DNA from: Hydractinia symbiolongicarpus
Taxonomy: Eukaryota; Cnidaria; Hydrozoa; Anthoathecata; Hydractiniidae
Assembly: GCF_029227915.1 (NCBI RefSeq)
Contig: NC_079880.1
Location: forward strand, 7,132,001 to 7,196,000
Reading direction: 5' to 3'
DNA: 64,000 nt
Shown: positions 1 through 13,800 of the stretch, piece by piece
Position numbering within the stretch: the first letter of the stretch is position 1
Layout: each line of letters begins with the position of its first letter
Notes under the pieces: model-generated
Seen by the model: the letters and a program-made list of their open reading frames with translations, nothing else
Database searches by the model: none
What the model was told of the DNA's origin: nothing
Position numbers and translations under genes: made by a program

Positions 1-867
1 ACATTGAAACGATTGACGTTGGGACTTAATTTAACTAACTTTGGACTGTGACCTAATAAATGTGATAAATGCGATAATTGGATTCCAAGAAATAAAATTC
101 TTCTTAATTTGACATGATTGCCGGAATTTAGCGATTACACTGGGAGCTGTGGTAGCGCTTCAATTAATAATTAAGATAAAAAAGTCATCTTTTGCTGTGG
201 GACTAATCCTGGCCGTTAGCGCGCTGAGAAATAGCGACAGTTTCAAAAACTTCATTCATTGACTTTCTAACGGTGTCAGTCCGTTTGAGTTACAACGGTT
301 GGGTCACATATTCGTACCAACATGTATTTAGCGATATTTTTCTGATGTTACTAGGTTGCATTGCCTTTAACAATGAAACGATTGACTGTGGGACTTAATT
401 GAACTAACTTTGGACTGTGACCTGATAAATGTGATAAAGGAGACAATTGGACTCCAAGAAAAAACATTCTCCTTAATTTGACATGATTGCCGAAACTCAG
501 CGATTACACTGGGCGCTGTGGTAGCGCTTCATTTAAGAATTAAGATAAGAAAGTCATTTTTTTTACTGTGGGACCAATCCTAGCCGTTATCGGGCGCTGA
601 AGAAATAGCGACAGTTTCAAAAACTACAATTCATTGACTTTCTAACGGTGTCAGTCCGTTTGAGTTACAACAGTTGGGTCATATATTCGCACCAATATGT
701 ATTTAGAGACATTTTTCTGATATTACTAGGTTGCATCGCTTTCAACAATGAAACGATTAACTGTGGGACTTATTTGAACTAACTTTGGACTGTGACCTGA
801 TAAATGTGATAAATGAGACAATTGGACTCCAAGAAATAATATTCTTCTTAATTTGACGTGATTGCCG

Positions 868-2361
868 AAACTCACCGATTACACCGGGCGCTGTGGAAGC
901 GCTTCAATTAAAATTAAGAAAAGAAAGTCATTTTTTACTTAGGCACCAATCCTAGCTGTTAGCGCGCGCCGGAGAAATTAAAACAGTTTCAAATACTACA
1001 TTTCACTGACTTTCTAACGCTGTCAGTTCGTTTGAGTTTCAACGCTTGGGTCACATATTCGTACCCACATGTATTTAGAGATATTTATCTGATATTACTA
1101 GGATGCATCGCTTTTAACAGTGAAACGATTGACCGTGGGACTTAATTGAACTAACTTTGGACTGCGACCTGATCAATGTGATAAATGAGAAAATTGGACT
1201 GCAAGAAAAAAACATTCTTCTTAATTTGACAAGATTGTCGAAACTCACCGATTACACTAGGCGCTGTGGTAGCGCTTCATTTAAGAATTAAGATAAAAAT
1301 AGTCATTTTTTTACTGTGGGACCAATCCTAGCCCTTAGCGCGCGCTGAAGAAATAGCGACAGTTTTAAAAACTACATTTCATTGACTTCCTAACGCTGTC
1401 AGTCCGTTTGAGTTTAAACGGTTGGGTCACATATTCGTACCAACATGTATTTCTTGATACTTTTCGGGTATTACTAGGTTGAATGGCTTTTAACAGCGAA
1501 ACGATTGACTGCGGGACTTAATTGATCTGATTATGGACTGTGACCCTGTAAATGTGAAAGCGAGACAATTGGACTTCAAGAAATAACATTCTTCTTAATT
1601 TGAAATGATTGCCGAAACTCACCGATTACACCGGGCGCTGTGGAAGCGCTTCAATTAAAAATTAAGATAAGAAAGTCATTTTTTACTTAGGCACCAATCC
1701 TAGCTGTTAGCGCGCGCCGAAGAAATAAAAACAGTTTCAAATACTACATTTTACTGACTTTCTAACGGTGTCAGTTCGTTTGAGTTTCAACGCTTGGGTC
1801 ACATATTCGTACTAACATGTATTTAGAGATATTTATCTGATATTACTAGGATGCATCGCTTTTAACAGTGAAACGATTGACCGTGGGACTTAATTGAACT
1901 AACTTTGGACTGCGACCTGATCAATGTGATAAATGAGAAAATTGGACTGCAAGAAAAAAACATTCTTCATAATTTGACATGATTGTCGAAACTCAGCAAT
2001 TACACTAGGCGCTGTGGTAGCGCTTCATTTAAGAATTAAGATAAAAAAAGTCATTTTTTTACTGTGGGACCAATCCTAGCCGTTAGCGCGCGCTGAAGAA
2101 ATAGCGACAGTTTCAAAAACTACATTTCATTGACTTCCTAACGGTGTCAGTCCGTTTGAGTTTAAACGGTTGGGTCACATATTCGTACCAACATGTATTT
2201 CTTGATACTTTTCGGGTATTACTAGGTTGAATGGCTTTTAACAGCGAAACGATTGACTGCGGGACTTAATTGATCTGATTATGGACTGTGACCCTGTAAA
2301 TGTGAAAGCGAGACAATTGGACTTCAAGAAATAACATTCTTCTTAATTTGAAATGATTGCC
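868..2361 (+). repeat. 747-bp dimeric higher-order repeat, two copies
   Basis: Two consecutive two-monomer units (about 868-1614 and 1615-2361) share diagnostic variants. The 'cttaggcacc' variant lies at 939 and 1686, and 'cttgatacttttcggg' lies near 1453 and 2200. The first monomer of the pair is the 'cttaggcacc' type and the second the 'ctgtgggacc' type. The boundaries are approximate. Confidence 0.75.
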
Positions 2362-2699
2362 GAAACTCAGCGATTACACTGGGCGCTGTGGTAGCGCTTC
2401 ATTTAAGAATTAAGATAAAAAAGTCATTTTTTTACTGTGGGACCAATCCTAGCCGTTATCGCGCGCTGAAGAAATAGCGACAGTTTCAAAAACTACATTT
2501 CATTGAATTTCTAACGGTGTCAGTCCGTTTGAGTTTAAATGGTTGCGTCACATATTTGTACCAGCATGAATTTAGCGATATTTCTCTGATATTATTAGGT
2601 TGCATCGCCTTTAACAATGAAACCATTGACTGTGGGACTTAATTGAACTAACTTTGGACTGTGACCTGATAAATGTGATAAAGGAGACAATTGGACTCC

Positions 2700-4817
2700 A
2701 AGAAAAACAATTCTTCCTAATTTGACATGATTGCCGAAACTCAGCGATTACACTGGGCGCTGTGGTAGCGCTTCAATTCAGAATTAAGATAAGAAAGTCA
2801 TTTTTTACTGAGGGACCAATCCTAGCCGTTAGCGCCCGCTGAAGAAATAGTGAAAGGTTCAAAAACTACATTTCATTGACTTTCTAACGGTGTCAGTCCG
2901 TTTAAGTTTCCACGGTTGGGTCATATATTCGTACCAACATGTATTTAGCGATATTCATCTGACATTACTAGACTTCATCGCTTTTAACAGCAAAACGATT
3001 GACTGTGGGACTTAATTGAACTAACTTTTGACTATGACCTGATAAATGTGATAAATAAAAAAATTGGACTCCAAGAAATAGCATTCTTCTTAATTTGACA
3101 TGATTGCATAAATTCAGCAATTACACTGGGCGCTGTTGTAGCGCTTCATTTAAAAATTTAAATTAATAAGTCATTTTTTACTGTGGGACCAATCCTAGCC
3201 GTTATCGCGCCCTGAAGAAATAGCGACAGTTTCAGAAACTTCATTTCATTGACTTTCTAACGGTGTCAGTCCGTTTGAGTTACAACGGTTGCGTAACATA
3301 TTCGTACCAACATGAATTTAGCGATATTTTCCTGATATTACTAGGTTTCATCGCCTTTAACAATAAAATGATTTACTGTGGGACTTAATTGAACTAAATT
3401 TTGACTGTGACCTGATAAATGTGATAAATGAAAAAATTGGACTCCAAGAAACAGCATTCTTCTTAATTTGATATGATTGCCTAAACTCAGCGTTTACACT
3501 GGGCGCTGTTGTAGCGCTTCATCTAAAAATTTAAATTAATAAGTCATTTTTTACTGTGGGACCAATCTTAGCCGTTATCGCGCACTGAAGAAATAGGGAC
3601 AGTTTCAAACTTCTTTTCTTTGACTTTCTAACGATGTCAGTCCGTTTGAGTTTCAACGCTTGGGTCACATATTCGTACCAACATGAATTTAGCGATATTT
3701 TTCTGATATTACTAGGTTGCATCGCCTTTAACAATGAAACGATTGACTGTAGGACTTAATTAAACTAACTTTGGACTGTGACCTGATAAATGTGATAAAT
3801 GAGACAATTGGACTCCAAGAAATAACATTCTTCTTAATTTGACGTGATTGCCGGAACTCAACGATTACACTAGGCTCTGTGGTAGCGCTTCATTTAAGAA
3901 TTTAGATAAATAAGACATTCTTTACTGTGGGACCAATCCTAGCAGTTATCGCGCGCTGAAGAAATAGCGACAGCTTCAAAAACTACATTTCATTGAAATT
4001 CAAACAGTATCAATCCATTTGAGTTACAACAGTTGAGCCACATATTCGTAGCAACATGTATTTTTTGATATTTTTCAGGTATCACTAGGTTGTATGGCTT
4101 TTAACATTGAAACGATTGACGTTGGGATTTAATTTAACTAACTTTGGACTGTGAACTGATAAATGTGAACTCAGCGATTGCACTGGGTGCTGTGGTAGCC
4201 GTTATCGCGCGCTGAAGAAATAGCGACAGTTTCAAAAAATACATTTCATTGACTTTCTAACGGTGTCAGTCCGTTTTAGTTACAACGGTTGGGTCACATA
4301 TTCGTACCAACATGTATTTCTTGATACTTTTCGGGTATTACTAGGTTGTATGGCTTTTAACAGCGAAACGATTGACTGCGGGACTTAATTGAACTGACTA
4401 TGGACTGTGACCCTGTAAATGTGAAAGCGAGACAATTGGACTTCAAGAAATAACATTCTTCTTAATTTGAAATGATTGCCGAAACTCACCGATTACACCG
4501 GGCGCTGTGGAAGCGCTTCAATTAAAAATTAAGATAAGAAAGTCATTTTTTAATTAGGCACCAATCCTAGCTGTTAGCGCGCGCCAAAGAAATAAAAACA
4601 GTTTCAAATACTACATTTCACTGACTTTCTAACGGTGTCAGTTCGTTTGAGTTTCAACGCTTGGGTTACATATTCGTACCAACATGTATTTAGAGATATT
4701 TATCTGATATTACTAGGATGCATCGCTTTAAACAGTGAAACAATTGACCGTGGGACTTAATTGAACTAACTTTGGACTGCGACCTGATCAATGTGATAAA
4801 TGAGAAAATTGGACTGC
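2700..4817 (+). repeat. 2118-bp higher-order repeat, copy 1
   Basis: This block of five roughly 372-bp monomers plus one 259-bp deletion monomer repeats at 4818 with an exact 2118-bp offset. For example, 'gtatttagcgatattcatct' is at 2941 and 5059, and the short-monomer junction is at 4167 and 6285. The start is set where 'agaaaaacaattctt' first matches the later copies. Differences between copies 1 and 2 are scattered single bases. Confidence 0.85.
4110..4370 (+). repeat. Short (259-bp) deletion monomer, first of five
   Basis: This monomer lacks two internal pieces. The first deletion joins 'ataaatgtg' directly to 'aactcagcg'. The second joins 'gctgtggtag' directly to 'ccgttatcgcg'. The same double-deletion allele recurs with junctions at 6285, 8032, 10151 and 13389, so a single altered monomer was spread with its higher-order unit. 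Intervals are 2118, 1747, 2119 and 3238 bp, each n x 372 plus about 259. Confidence 0.9.
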
Positions 4818-6935
4818 AAGAAAAACAATTCTTCTTAATTTGACATGATTGCCGAAACTCAGCGATTACACTGGGCGCTGTGGTAGCGCTTCAATTCAGA
4901 ATTAAGATAAGAAAGTCATTTTTTATTGAGGGACCAATCCTAGCCGTTAGCGCGCGCTGAAGAAATAGTGAAAGGTTCAAAAACTACATTTCATTGACTT
5001 TCTAACGGTGTCAGTCCGTTTAAGTTTCCACGGTTGGGTCATATATTCGTACCAACATGTATTTAGCGATATTCATCTGACATTACTAGATTTCATCGCT
5101 TTTAACAGCGAAACGATTGACTGTGGGACTTAATTGAACTAACTTTTGACTATGACCTGATAAATGTGATAAATAAAAAAATTGGACTCCAAGAAATAGC
5201 ATTCTTCTTAATTTGACATGATTGCATAAACTCAGCGATTACACTGGGCGCTGTTGTAGCGCTTCATTTAAAAATTTAAATTAATAAGTCATTTTTTACT
5301 GTGGGACCAATCCTAGCCGTTATCGCGCCCTGAAGAAATAGCGACAGTTTCAGAAACTTCATTTCATTGACTTTCTAACGGTGTCAGTCCGTTTGAGTTA
5401 CAACAGTTGCGTAACATATTCGTACCAACATGAATTTAGCGATATTTTCCTGATATTACTAGGTTTCATCGCCTTTAACAATAAAATGATTGACTGTGGG
5501 ACTTAATTGAACTAAATTTTGACTGTGACCTGATAAATGTGATAAATGAAAAAATTGGACTCCAAGAAATAGCATTCTTCTTAATTTGATATGATTGCCT
5601 AAACTCAGCGTTTACACTGGGCGCTGTTGTAGCGCTTCATCTAAAAATTTAAATTAATAAGTCATTTTTTACTGTGGGACCAATCTTAGCCGTTATCGCG
5701 CACTGAAGAAATAGGGACAGTTTCAAACTTCTTTTCATTGACATTCTAACGATGTCAGTCCGTTTGAGTTTCAACGCTTGGGTCACATATTCGTACCAAC
5801 ATGAATTTAGCGATATTTTTCTGATATTACTAGGTTGCATCGCCTTTAACAATGAAACGATTGACTGTAGGACTTAATTAAACTAACTTTGGACTGTGAC
5901 CTGATAAATGTGATAAATGAGACAATTGGACTCCAAGAAATAACATTCTTCTTAATTTGACGTGATTGCCGGAACTCAACGATTACACTAGGCTCTGTGG
6001 TAGCGCTTCATTTAAGAATTTAGATAAATAAGACATTCTTTACTGTGGGACCAATCCTAGCAGTTATCGCGCGCTGAAGAAATAGCGACAGCTTCAAAAA
6101 CTACATTTCATTAAAATTCAAACAGTATCAATCCGTTTGAGTTACAACAGTTGAGCCACATATTCGAAGCAACATGTATTTTTTGATATTTTTCAGGTAT
6201 CACTAGGTTGTATGGCTTTTAACATTGAAACGATTGACGTTGGGATTTAATTTAACTAACTTTGGACTGTGACCTGATAAATGTGAACTCAGCGATTGCA
6301 CTGGGCGCTGTGGTAGCCGTTATCGCGCGCTGAAAAAATAGCGACAGTTTCAAAAAATACATTTCATTGACTTTCTAACGGTGTCAGTCCGTTTTAGTTA
6401 CAACGGTTGGGTCACATATTCGTACCAACATGTATTTCTTGATACTTTTCGGGTATTACTAGGTTGTATGGCTTTTAACAGCGAAACGATTGACTGCGGG
6501 ACTTAATTGAACTGACTATGGACTGTGACCCTGTAAATGTGAAAGCGAGACAATTGGACTTTAAGAAATAACATTCTTCTTAATTTGAAATGATTGCCGA
6601 AACTCACCGATTACACCGGGCGCTGTGGAAGCGCTTCAATTAAAAATTAAGATAAGAAAGTCATTTTTTACTTAGGCACCAATCCTAGCTGTTAGCGCGC
6701 GCCGAAGAAATAAAAACAGTTTCAAATACTACATTTCACTGACTTTCTAACGGTGTCAGTTCGTTTGAGTTTCAACGCTTGGGTCACATATTCGTACCAA
6801 CATGTATTTAGAGATATTTATCTGATATTACTAGGATGCATCGCTTTTAACAGTGAAACAATTGACCGTGGGACTTAATTGAACTAACTTTGGACTGCGA
6901 CCTGATCAATGTGATAAATGAGAAAATTGGACTGC
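4818..6935 (+). repeat. 2118-bp higher-order repeat, copy 2
   Basis: Second copy of the six-unit block, with the same order of monomer variants as copy 1: 'tagtgaaagg' type, 'gcgccctgaag' type, 'agggacag' type, 'gacagcttc' type, the 259-bp short monomer, then the 'cttaggcacc'-class monomer. It joins directly to the next copy at 'agaaaaacaattcttc'. Confidence 0.85.
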
Positions 6936-8682
6936 AAGAAAAACAATTCTTCTTAATTTGACATGATTGCCGAAACTCAGCGATTACACTGGGCGCTGTG
7001 GTAGCGCTTCAATTCAGAATTAAGATAAGAAAGTCATTTTTTACTGTGGGACCAATCCTAGCAGTTATCGCGCCCTGAAGAAATAGCGACAGTTTCAGAA
7101 ACTTCATTTCATTGACTTTCTAACGGTGTCAGTCCGTTTAAGTTACAATGGTTGCGTAACATTTTCGTACCAACATGAATTTAGCGATATTTTCCTGATA
7201 TTACTAGGCTTCATCGCCTTTAACAATAAAATGATTGACTGTGGGACTTAATTGAACTAAATTTTGAGTGTGACCTGATAAATGTGATAAATGAAAAAAT
7301 TGGACTCCAAGAAATAGCATTCTTCTTAATTTGATATGATTGCCTAAACTTAGCGTTTACACTGGGCGCTGTTGTAGCGCTTCATTTCAAAATTAAAATT
7401 AATAAGTCATTTTTTACTGTGGGACCAATCTTAGCCGTTATCGCGCGCTGAAGAAATAACGACAGTTTCTAAAACTTCTTTTCATTGACTTTCTAACGAT
7501 GTCAGTCCGTTTGAGTTACAACGGTTGTGTCACATATTTGTACCAGCATGAACTTAGCGATATTTTTCTGATAATACTAGGTTGCATCGCCTTTAACAAT
7601 GAAACGATTGACTGTAGGACTTAATTAAACTAACTTTGGACTGTGACCTGATAAATGTGATAAATGAGACAATTGGACTACAAGAAATAACATTTTTCTT
7701 AATTTGACGTGATTGCCGGAACTCAACGATTACACTAGGCTCTGTGGTAGCGCTTCATTTAAGAATTTAGATAAATAAGACATTCTTTACTGCGGGACCA
7801 ATCCTAGCAGTTATCGCGCGCTGAAGAAATAGCGACAGCTTCAAAAACTACATTTCATTGAATTTCAAACAGTATCAATCCGTTTGAGTTACAGCGGTTG
7901 AGCCACATATTCGTAGCAACATGTATTTTTTGATATTTTTCAGGTATTACTAGGTTGTATGGCTTTTAACATTGAAACGATTGACGTTGGGATTTAATTT
8001 AACTAACTTTGGACTGTGACCTGATAAATGTGAACTCAGCGATTGCACTGGGCGTTGTGGTAGCCGTTATCGCGCGCTGAAGAAATAGCGACAGTTTCAA
8101 AAACTACATTTCATTGACTTTCTAACGGTGTCAGTCCGTTTGAGTTACAACGGTTGGGTCACATATTCGCACCAACATGTATTTCTTGATACTTTTCGGG
8201 TATTACTAGGTTGTATGGCTTTTAACAGCGAAACGATTGACTGCGGGACTTAATTGAACTGACTATGGACTGTGACCCTGTAAATGTGAAAGCGAGACAA
8301 TTGGACTTCAAGAAATAATATTCTTCTTAATTTGAAATGATTGCCGAAACTCACCGATTACACCGGGCGCTGTGGAAGCGGTTCAATTAAAAATTAAGAT
8401 AAGAAAGTCATTTTTTACTTAGGCACCAATCCTAGCTGTTAGCGCGCGCCGAAGAAATAAAAACAGTTTCAAATACTACATTTCACTGACTTTCTAACGG
8501 TGTCAGTTCGTTTGAGTTTGAACGCTTGGGTCACATATTCGTACCAACATGTATTTAGAGATATTTATCTGATATTACTAGGATGCATCGCTTTTAACAG
8601 TGAAACAATTGACCGTGGGATTTAATTGAACTAACTTTGGACTGCGACCTGATCAATGTGATAAATGAGAAAATTGGAATGC
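6936..8682 (+). repeat. Higher-order repeat copy 3, one monomer missing (1747 bp)
   Basis: Same block as the two preceding copies but shorter by one monomer length (1747 instead of 2118 bp between short-monomer junctions, 6285 to 8032). The 'tagtgaaagg' monomer is absent. At about 7040 the sequence passes straight from the 'ttcagaattaagataag' monomer to the 'gcgccctgaag' monomer. This is what unequal exchange between adjacent monomers would leave. Confidence 0.8.
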
Positions 8683-10801
8683 AAGAAAAACAATTCTTCT
8701 TAATTTGACACGATTGCCGAAACTCAGCGATTACACTGGGCGCTGTGGTAGCGCTTCAATTTAGAATTAAGATAAGAAAGTCATTTTTTACTGAGGGACC
8801 AATCCTAGCCGTTAGCGCGCGCTGAAGAAATAGTGAAAGGTTCAAAAACTACATTTCATTGACTTTCTAACGGTGTCAGTCCGTTTAAGTTTCCACGGTT
8901 GGGTCATATATTCGTACCAACATGTATTTAGCGATATTCATCTGACATTACTAGATTTCATCGCTTTTAACAGCGAAACGATTGACTGTGGGACTTAATT
9001 GAACTAACTTTTGACTATGACCTGATAAATGTGATAAATAAAAAAATTGGACTCCAAGAAATAGCATTCTTCTTAATTTGACATGATTGCATAAACTCAG
9101 CGATTACACTGGGCGCTGTTGTAGCGCTTCATTTAAAAATTTAAATTAATAAGTCATTTTTTACTGTGGGACCAATCCTAGCCGTTATCGCGCCCTGAAG
9201 AAATAGCGACAGTTTCAGAAACTTCATTTCATTGACTTTCTAACGGTGTCAGTCCGTTTGAGTTACAACGGTTGCGTAACATTTTCGTACCAACATGAAT
9301 TTAGCGATATTTTCCTGATATTACTAGGCTTCATCGCCTTTAACAATAAAATGATTGACTGTGGGACTTAATTGAACTAAATTTTGAGTGTGACCTGATA
9401 AATGTGATAAATGAAAAATTTGGACTCCAAGAAATAGCATTCTTCTTAATTTGATATGATTGCCTAAACTTAGCGTTTACACTGGGCGCTGTTGTAGCGC
9501 TTCATTTAAAAATTTAAATTATTAAGTCATTTTTTACTGTGGGACCAATCTTAGCCGTTATCGCGCGCTGAAGAAATAACGACAGTTTCTAAAACTTCTT
9601 TTCATTGACTTTCTAACGATGTCAGTCCGTTTGAGTTACAACGGTTGTGTCACATATTTGTACCAGCATGAACTTAGCGATATTTTTCTGATATTACTAG
9701 GTTGCATCGCCTTTAACAATGAAACGATTGACTGTAGGACTTAATTAAACTAACTTTGGACTGTGACCTGATAAATGTGATAAATGAGACAATTGGACTC
9801 CAAGAAATAACATTTTTCTTAATTTGACGTGATTGCCGGAACTCAACGATTACACTAGGCTCTGTGGTAGCGCTTCATTTAAGAATTTAGATAAATAAGA
9901 CATTCTTTACTGCGGGACCAATTCTAGCAGTTATCGCGCGCTGAAGAAATAGCGACAGCTTCAAAAACTACATTTCATTGAATTTCAAACAGTATCAATC
10001 CGTTTGAGTTACAGCGGTTGAGCCACATATTCGTAGCAAGATGTATTTTTGATATTTTTCAGGTATTACTAGGTTGTATGGCTTTTAACATTGAAACGAT
10101 TGACGTTGGGATTTAATTTAACTAACTTTCGACTGTGACCTGATAAATGTGAACTCAGCGATTGCACTGGGCGTTGTGGCAGCCGTTATCGCGCGCTGAA
10201 GAAATAGCGAGAGTTTCAAAAACTACATTTCATTGACTTTCTAACGGTGTTAGTCCGTTTGAGTTACAACGGTTGGGTCACATATTCGTACCAACATGTA
10301 TTTCTTGATACTTTTCGGGTATTACTAGATTGTATGGCTTTTAACAGCGAAACGATTGACTGCGGGACTTAATTGAACTGACTATGGACTGTGACCCTGT
10401 AAATGTGAAAGCAAGACAATTGGACTTCAAGAAATAACATTCTTCTTAATTTGAAATGATTGCCGAAACTCACCGATTACACCGGGCGCTGTGGAAGCGC
10501 TTTAATTAAAAATGAAGATAAGAAAGTCATTTTTTACTTAGGCACCAATCCTAGCTGTTAGCGCGCGCCGAAGAAATAAAAACAGTTTCAAATACTACAT
10601 TTCACTGACTTTCTAACGGTGTCAGTTCGTTTGAGTTTGAACGCTTGGGTCACATATTCGTACCAACATGTATTTAGAGATATTTATCTGATATTACTAG
10701 GATGCATCGCTTTTAACAGTGAAACAATTGACCGTGGGACTTAATTGAACTAACTTTGGACTGCGACCTGATCAATGTGATAAATGAGAAAATTGGAATG
10801 C
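8683..10801 (+). repeat. Higher-order repeat copy 4 (2119 bp)
   Basis: A full-length copy with the 'tagtgaaagg' monomer restored. Its short-monomer junction is at 10151, 2119 bp after the previous one at 8032. It is followed at 10802 by another 'agaaaaacaattcttc' start. Confidence 0.8.
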
Positions 10802-13800
10802 AAGAAAAACAATTCTTCTTAATTTGACATGATTGCCGAAACTCAGCGATTACACTGGGCGCTGTGGTAGCGCTTCAATTCAGAATTAAGATAAGAAAGT
10901 CATTTTTTACTGAGGGACCAATCCTAGCCGTTAGCGCGCGCTGAAGAAATAGTGAAAGGTTCAAAAACTACATTTCATTGACTTTCTAACGGTGTCAGTC
11001 CGTTTAAGTTTCCACGGTTGGGTCATATATTCGTACCAACATGTATTTAGCGATATTCATCTGACATTACTAGATTTCATCGCTTTTAACAGCGAAACAA
11101 TTGACTGTGGGACTTAATTGAACTAACTTTTGACTATGACCAGATAAATGTGATAAATAAAAAAATTGGACTCCAAGAAATAGCATTCTTCTTAATTTGA
11201 CATGATTGCATAAACTCAGCGATTACACTGGGCGCTGTTGTAGCGCTTCATTTAAAAATTTAAATTAATAAGTCAATTTTTACTGTGGGACCAATCCTAG
11301 CCGTTATCGCGCTCTGAAGAAATAGCGACAGTTTCAGAAACTTCATTTCATTGACTTTCTAACGGTGTCAGTCCGTTTGAGTTACAACGGTTGCGTAACA
11401 TATTCGTACCAACATGAATTTAGCGATATTTTCCTGATATTACTAGGCTTCATCGCCTTTAACAATAAAATGATTGACTGTGGGACTTAATTGAACTAAA
11501 TTTTGACTGTGACGTGATAAATGTGATAAATAAAAAAATTGGACTCCAAGAAATAGCATTCTTCTTAATTTGATATGATTGCCTAAACTCAGCGTTTACA
11601 CTGGGCGCTGTTGTAGCGCTTCATTTAAAAATTTAAATTAATAAGTCATTCTTTACTGTGGGACCAATCTTAGCCGTTATCGCGCACTGAAAAAATAGCG
11701 ACAGTTTCAAAAACTTCTTTTCATTGACTTTCTAACGATGTCAGTCCGTTTGAGTTACAACGGTTGTGTCACATATTTGTACCAGCATGAACTTAGCGAT
11801 ATTTTTCTGATATTACTAGGTTGCATCGCCTTTAACAATGAAACGATTGACTGTAGGACTTAATTAAACTAACTTTGGACTGTGACCTGATAAATGTGAT
11901 AAATGAGACAATTGGACTCCAAGAAATAACATTCTTCTTAATTTTACGTGATTGCCGGAACTCAACGATTACACTAGGCTCTGTGGTAGCGCTTCATTTA
12001 AGAATTTAGATAAATAAGACATTCTTTACTGTGGGACCAATCCTAGCAGTTATCGCGCGCTGAAGAAATAGCGACAGCTTGAAAAACTACATTTCATTGA
12101 CTTTGTAACGGTGTTAGTCCGTTTGAGTGTAAACGGTTGGGTCACATATTCCTACCAACATTTATTTAGCGATATTCCTCTGACATTACTAGATCGCATC
12201 GCTCTTAACAGTGAAATGATTGACTGTGGGACATAATTAAACTAACTTTGGACTGTGACCTGATAAATGTGATAAATGAGAAAATTGAAATTCAAGAAAT
12301 AACATTCTTCTTAATTTGACATGATTGCCGGAACTCAGCGATTACACTGGGCGCTGTTGTAGCGCTTCATTTAAAAATTTAAATTAATAAGTCATTTTTT
12401 ACTGTGGGACCAATCCTAGCCGTTATCGCGCCCTGAAGAAATAGCGACAGTTTCAGAAACTTCATTTCATTGACTTTCTAACGGTGTCAGTCCGTTTGAG
12501 TTACAACGGTTGCGTAACATTTTCGTACCAACATGAATTTAGCGATATTTTCCTGATATTACTAGGCTTCATCGCCTTTAACAATAAAATGATTGACTGT
12601 GGGACTTAATTGAACTAAATTTTGAGTGTGACCTGATAAATGTGATAAATGAAAAATTTGGACTCCAAGAAGTAGCATTCTTCTTAATTTGATATGATTG
12701 CCTAAACTTAGCGTTTACACTGGGCGCTGTTGTAGCGCTTCATTTAAAAATTTAAATTATTAAGTCATTTTTTACTGTGGGACCAATCTTAGCCGTTATC
12801 GCGCGCTGAAGAAATAACGACAGTTTCTAAAACTTCTTTTCATTGACTTTCTAACGATGTCAGTCCGTTTGAGTTACAACGGTTGTGTCACATATTTGTA
12901 CCAGCATGAACTTAGCGATATTTTTCTGATATTACTAGGTTGCATCGCCTTTAACAATGAAACGATTGACTGTAGGACTTAATTAAACTAACTTTGGACT
13001 GTGACCTGATAAATGTGATAAATGAGACAATTGGACTCCAAGAAATAACATTTTTCTTAATTTGACGTGATTGCCGGAACTCAACGATTACACTAGGCTC
13101 TGTGGTAGCGCTCCATTTAAGAATTTAGATAAATAAGACATTCTTTACTGCGGGACCAATTCTAGCAGTTATCGCGCGCTGAAGAAATAGCGACAGCTTC
13201 AAAAACTACATTTCATTGAATTTCAAACAGTATCAATCCGTTTGAGTTACAGCGGTTGAGCCACATATTCGTAGCAAGATGTATTTTTGATATTTTTCAG
13301 GTATTACTAGGTTGTATGGCTTTTAACATTGAAACGATTGACGTTGGGATTTAATTTAACTAACTTTGGACTGTGACCTGATAAATGTGAACTCAGCGAT
13401 TGCACTGGGCGTTGTGGCAGCCGTTATCGCGCGCTGAAGAAATAGCGAGAGTTTCAAAAACTACATTTCATTGACTTTCTAACGGTGTTAGTCCGTTTGA
13501 GTTACAACGGTTGGGTCACATATTCGTACCAACATGTATTTCTTGATACTTTTCGGGTATTACTAGATTGTATGGCTTTTAACAGCGAAACGATTGACTG
13601 CGGGACTTAATTGAACTGACTATGGACTGTGACCCTGTAAATGTGAAAGCAAGACAATTGGACTTCAAGAAATAACATTCTTCTTAATTTGAAATGATTG
13701 CCGAAACTCACCGATTACACCGGGCGCTGTGGAAGCGCTTTAATTAAAAATTAAGATAAGAAAGTCATTTTTTACTTAGGCACCAATCCTAGCTGTTAGC

